Origin: Acetohalobium arabaticum DSM 5501
GTDB taxonomy: Bacteria > Bacillota > Halanaerobiia > Halobacteroidales > Acetohalobiaceae
Assembly (NCBI RefSeq): GCF_000144695.1
Contig: NC_014378.1
Span: 1,946,043 to 2,010,042, forward strand
DNA: 64,000 bases
Direction: 5' to 3'
The notes under the pieces are model-generated. The model saw only the letters and a list, made by a program, of their open reading frames with translations, searched no databases and was not told where the DNA came from. Of the stretch, positions 61,291 to 64,000 are shown in pieces. A program made the position numbers and the translations under genes. Within the stretch, counting starts at the first letter, position 1. Every line of letters starts with the position of its first letter.

Positions 61291-62584
61291 CAAATTGATA
61301 GTCATTCCAGCTATATTTAACTGGATTTGATAAACCTTTAACCTGCAAAGTAATATCTTTTCCTTTACGTCGCTGCTGTAAGTATTTGCGTAAGATATTA
61401 AATGAACCTACACTATCGGCATTAAAGGCTTGATTATTATTTTTGTCTACATATAAGCCGCGTTTAATACGATTAGACTTATCGGCATATTTCTTAGTTA
61501 CTTTTTTACTGTAAGGGCTGCATTGACTGGTATATTTTTCACTCTTCTTGATTAAAGTAATCCCCTGTAAATTAAGTTTATACTCTAGTTGGTGATAGAT
61601 AATATCAAAAGGTAGTTTATGGAGTTTTTGGTTGTTCTGTTTGCCTAAGTTAGCATCATCACGAATATTTTTTATATCACCAACTATTACTCTAGATATA
61701 TTATGTTTAATACAATAGTCAACTACTTTTTTAGTTGCACTATGGATTAAATGAAAAAGCTGCTTGCGTCGTTTTTTATATAATTGTTGGATACGTTTAG
61801 AAGTCTTTTTACCTTGACCATTCAAAATAGATTGATAATGTTTGATTTTTTTATCAAAATAACGATTAATAGCTAAATATTGTCCACCGTCAATAATAAA
61901 GCTTTCCTGATTTTGATTACTGTAACAAGTCATTAGATTATTAATGCCTAGATCAATACTTAAATAATTACCATTATCTTCTTTAATAGTAGGAGTATCT
62001 ACTTTATAAGTTAAGATTACCTTATAAGTATCATCGCTTAAAGGTTTAAACTCAATTCTAGTAGTTGAGTTAAGAACATCTCTATTACTGGATAACAGCT
62101 CATTAGGCACTCTTATCCATAAGAATTTGTTGGTAATAGAGTATTCCTCTTTTAGATACTTTTTTAACTGTTTAGGAATAGATAATCTTAACTTACCATC
62201 AATAATTTTAAAACCATTATTGAGATAACGGAAGTTAAATTTGCTGTCTTTAGGTTTATAGTTAGGTGGATTAGGCTCACCGTTATATTTATCAGAATTA
62301 TCTTGATAATCCTCCATACTTTGATAAAAACTATCCCAGTTATCAGATAAAATTTTAAGTGTTTCCTGTGCTGTCTGGGAGGGTAAGTTTTTATACCAAA
62401 AGTTAGTTTTTAATTGCTTTTTTTGTTTATACCAATCAGGATAATCTTTAGCACTATCTTTAGACCAGTTTTTACGTTGATAATTACCGATATTATATAA
62501 TCTAGCACTAGCATAGGCTAAACAACCTAATACAATTTGTTGGGTTTGATTAGTTTTATGGATAAAATACTTAGCTAGCTTCAA
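61283..62584 (-). CDS. tnpB: TnpB-type RNA-guided nuclease (IS605 OrfB family)
   Basis: 433 residues. Amino-terminal helix-turn-helix/wedge part, then RuvC-like core: first Asp in YLSIDLGINNL (Asp211), the second motif VIVGDIKNIRDD where an Asp (303) stands in place of the usual Glu, and the last Asp in FNADSVGSFNIL (390). The zinc-ribbon region reads TSQCSPYSKKV...RIKRGLYVD and lacks the paired cysteines of classic TnpB; this form occurs as a regular subfamily of OrfB. The frame is intact. Whether it is nuclease-active is open. Confidence 0.88.
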   Translation of the reverse strand: MKLAKYFIHKTNQTQQIVLGCLAYASARLYNIGNYQRKNWSKDSAKDYPDWYKQKKQLKTNFWYKNLPSQTAQETLKILSDNWDSFYQSMEDYQDNSDKYNGEPNPPNYKPKDSKFNFRYLNNGFKIIDGKLRLSIPKQLKKYLKEEYSITNKFLWIRVPNELLSSNRDVLNSTTRIEFKPLSDDTYKVILTYKVDTPTIKEDNGNYLSIDLGINNLMTCYSNQNQESFIIDGGQYLAINRYFDKKIKHYQSILNGQGKKTSKRIQQLYKKRRKQLFHLIHSATKKVVDYCIKHNISRVIVGDIKNIRDDANLGKQNNQKLHKLPFDIIYHQLEYKLNLQGITLIKKSEKYTSQCSPYSKKVTKKYADKSNRIKRGLYVDKNNNQAFNADSVGSFNILRKYLQQRRKGKDITLQVKGLSNPVKYSWNDYQFVV

Positions 62585-62753
62585 TTAGTTCACCTCCTTA
62601 TGATAGCCAACATTATAAACAGATGTTCCAATATGAATTAGATTATTTTGGTTACTCAATTGTTATCACCTTTTATATATAGTATATCATATAATGCCTT
62701 AGATAGCAATAATATCAAGACTTAATACAATTACATATAGTTAATATTTAAAC

Positions 62754-62795
62754 AAAAAATAACCTATTCTTTAATATTGAATCAAAGAATAGGTT
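62754..62795 (-). terminator. Hairpin with U tract in the element's 5' flank
   Basis: AACCTATTCTTT/AAAGAATAGGTT, a perfect 12-bp stem with an 11-base loop, followed by AUUUUUU on the reverse strand. It would stop reverse-strand transcription entering the element toward tnpB. Confidence 0.7.
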
Positions 62796-62835
62796 AGTAA
62801 ATTCATCACCCATATAAATAAGGGTGGGTTCTTTA

Positions 62836-63600
62836 CTTTTTGTCCTAAAAACTCCATTGAATTTAATCTTTTCTGCTTTGCAGATGTTAAATTCTGCTCA
62901 AAAGAATAAATCCAAAGAAGGCAACGAAAAAATTGAAAGATATACCAATATTATTGAACAGAATAGTCAAAGGTTATTGAGATTAGTAAATAATATAGTA
63001 GATATTACTAAAATAGAAGCTGGTTCTTTCACTTTGAATCTCCAAAACTATGATATAGTCAAACTGATTAAATCCATTACTTATTCAGTTAGGGAATATA
63101 TAGAACATAAAAATAAGATATTGGAGTTTAATACAGATAGCGAACATAAAGTAATTGCCTGTGACGCTGTTAATATTGAACGCATTATGTTAAATCTGTT
63201 ATCTAATGCCGTAAAATTCACAGATGAAGGAGATAAAATCACAGTAAGTCTTGATGATAAAGAAGATTCAATATTAATTTCAATTAAAGATACAGGAATA
63301 GGTATTGAAGAAGAAAAACAGGAAATAATCTTTCAACAATTTGGACAAGCCAATAAATCTTTTGACCGAAATAATGAAGGCAGCGGAATTGGATTATCAA
63401 TTGTTAAATCATTAGTAGAATTACATGACGGCGAAATCAGATTAAATAGTGAATACAGTGCAGGAAGCGAATTTATTATTGAATTACCAGCTAAAAAGAT
63501 TTCTGAGAAGGATAATTCAACCGCTAATTCTAATAAACATCAAACTCAAAATCTCACTAATAAGATAAATATAGAATTTTCGGATATCTACGAATTATAA
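62836..63600 (+). pseudogene. Carboxy-terminal fragment of a sensor histidine kinase
   Basis: Begins exactly inside the H-box: the residues KTPLNLIFSALQML that normally follow the phosphorylated His are present, but the SHE part is replaced by element sequence. The rest of the dimerisation helix pair and the full ATPase domain follow: N box NIERIMLNLLSNAVKFTDEG, G1 DTGIGIEEE, F box, G2 NEGSGIGLSIVKSLVELHDG. With no His it cannot autophosphorylate. A GTG at 62824 could start a peptide, but no ribosome site supports it. Confidence 0.85.
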
Positions 63601-63629
63601 AAAGCCGAAGATAGCAAGTAGCTATCTTC
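63597..63629 (-). terminator. Terminator for the reverse-strand chemoreceptor remnant
   Basis: GAAGATAGC/GCTATCTTC, a perfect 9-bp stem with a 5-base loop, followed on the reverse strand by GGC and five U. It sits 35 bp past the stop of the remnant at 63664-63829 and directly behind the kinase fragment. Confidence 0.75.
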
Positions 63630-63663
63630 AACCTGCTAAATTCAAACCTTAAAGCTACATTAT

Positions 63664-63829
63664 TTATACATCTATCTGCTTTACTAACTTTTTATTCAAA
63701 TACTCTGAAACTTCATCCAGGCGGTCAGCTAAACTGGCTATCTTTTCTGCTATCATATCTACATTGCTGACTATATTATTAAATCTATCTTCAGTCGATA
63801 GAATCAAGTCTTTACTAGAAAAAAATTAA
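63664..63829 (-). pseudogene. Carboxy-terminal remnant of a methyl-accepting chemotaxis-like protein
   Basis: About 55 codons on the reverse strand ending DEVSEYLNKKLVKQIDV before a TAA stop, preceded by SKDLILSTEDRFNNIVSNVDMIAEKIASLADRLDEV. Its heptad character resembles the cytoplasmic tail of chemoreceptors or other coiled-coil sensors. An in-frame stop lies just upstream and there is no start codon, so only the gene's end survives. Family assignment is tentative. Confidence 0.55.
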
Positions 63830-63859
63830 GTAACTATTTTTTAATATTCATATATTTAT

Positions 63860-63889
63860 TTAACACTTTTATCGATTCCCTAATATAAT
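63860..63889 (+). promoter_or_regulatory. Promoter of the peroxiredoxin gene
   Basis: TTAACA (63860-63865), 18-bp spacer, TATAAT (63884-63889), about 35 bp before the start codon. Confidence 0.65.
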
Positions 63890-63923
63890 ATTTATAAATT
63901 TTTGTGAAAAAGGAGGGAAGTAA

Positions 63924-64000
63924 ATGGCTAACCAGCAACAAAATGATACACCGAGAGCCTGTCTGCCGCAGATCGGCGCTGAAGCTCCAGGTTTTACAGC
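63924..64000 (+). CDS. Peroxiredoxin, partial (first 25 residues)
   Basis: Starts MANQQQNDTPRACLPQIGAEAPGFTA after a strong AAGGAGG ribosome site and runs off the window. The CLPQIGAEAP.F.A pattern is the amino-terminal region of 2-Cys (AhpC/TSA-type) peroxiredoxins, which reduce peroxides. The catalytic Cys lies beyond the edge, so the class is judged from this short stretch only. Confidence 0.75.
   Translation, partial: MANQQQNDTPRACLPQIGAEAPGFT

Larger units (their letters stand above)
61155..62835 (-). mobile_element. IS200/IS605-like (IS1341-type) element carrying only tnpB
   Basis: Contains tnpB, a structured 3' flank and a 5' flank with a small hairpin CACCC/GGGTG (62808-62828). It lies between the front and back parts of a broken sensor kinase. 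No tnpA transposase is present, so mobilisation would need a TnpA elsewhere. Both boundaries are approximate, set where similarity to sensor protein stops and resumes. Confidence 0.75.

Noticed and set aside
61283-62584. TnpB as a decayed pseudogene because the zinc-ribbon cysteines are missing
   Set aside because: The SQCSP...RIKRGL...NAD form occurs in a regular OrfB subfamily and the 433-codon frame is intact.

Overview
The window looks like chromosome from an anaerobic, spore-forming, low-GC halophile of the Halanaerobiales (Acetohalobium/Orenia/Halobacteroides-like). The support is the acidic proteins, a Firmicutes-type gene order (dnaE next to ytrH-ytrI; accD-accA-pfkA-pyk), an electron-bifurcating type [FeFe] hydrogenase, an MttB-family methyltransferase, and a tripartite RND/TolC efflux system that implies an outer membrane. 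The genus is an inference; no rRNA gene is present.

Layout. 0-4.3 kb: tetR-tolC-adaptor-RND efflux operon, with the RND gene running off the left edge. 4.3-8.3 kb: MttB-type methyltransferase, a lone sensor-like domain and a hydantoinase/oxoprolinase-fold ATPase. 8.3-10.5 kb: lysine/DAP genes (aminotransferase, dapF). 10.6-15.3 kb: accD-accA-pfkA-pyk. 15.4-24.4 kb: a sodium symporter and a tryptophan operon in the order mtrB-aroF-trpE-trpD-trpC-trpF-trpB-trpA. 24.4-35.5 kb: hexapeptide acyltransferase, pgpA-like, dnaE, ytrHI, aminotransferase, typA, PHP phosphoesterase, YjbQ and an acetate transporter. 35.5-39.7 kb: trimeric hydrogenase. 39.8-41.1 kb: Fur/PerR, Nfu, tRNA-Pro and tRNA-Tyr. 41.1-51.8 kb: acyl-CoA ligase, Cu/Zn SOD, two cold-shock genes, indolepyruvate oxidoreductase, small enzymes and a second DAHP synthase. 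51.8-55.7 kb: tandem T-boxes and the bioB-bioD-bioA operon. 55.8-64 kb: accessory-like DNA with dispersed repeats, queG, an amidohydrolase, parA, a lone TnpB inside a broken sensor kinase, a chemoreceptor remnant and the start of a peroxiredoxin gene.

The most interesting system is aromatic amino acid control. The first gene of the trp transcript encodes TRAP (MtrB), the tryptophan-activated RNA-binding protein. Directly after its stop codon the RNA carries ten (G/U)AG triplets at exact 5-nt spacing plus flanking ones, then an intrinsic terminator. A second triplet array covers the ribosome binding site and start of aroF, and a third candidate covers the trpE-trpD junction. The regulator is therefore encoded in the leader of the operon it should control. 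A second DAHP synthase gene 28 kb away is preceded instead by two tandem T-box leaders whose putative specifier codons both read UUC (Phe). Entry into the shikimate pathway thus seems to be split between a tryptophan-protein sensor and a phenylalanine-tRNA sensor.

A second unexplained feature is a family of composite 0.4-0.6 kb intergenic repeats at 43.5, 55.9 and 59.0 kb. They have roughly 21-bp terminal inverted repeats, internal inverted arms, and a core whose orientation differs between two copies.
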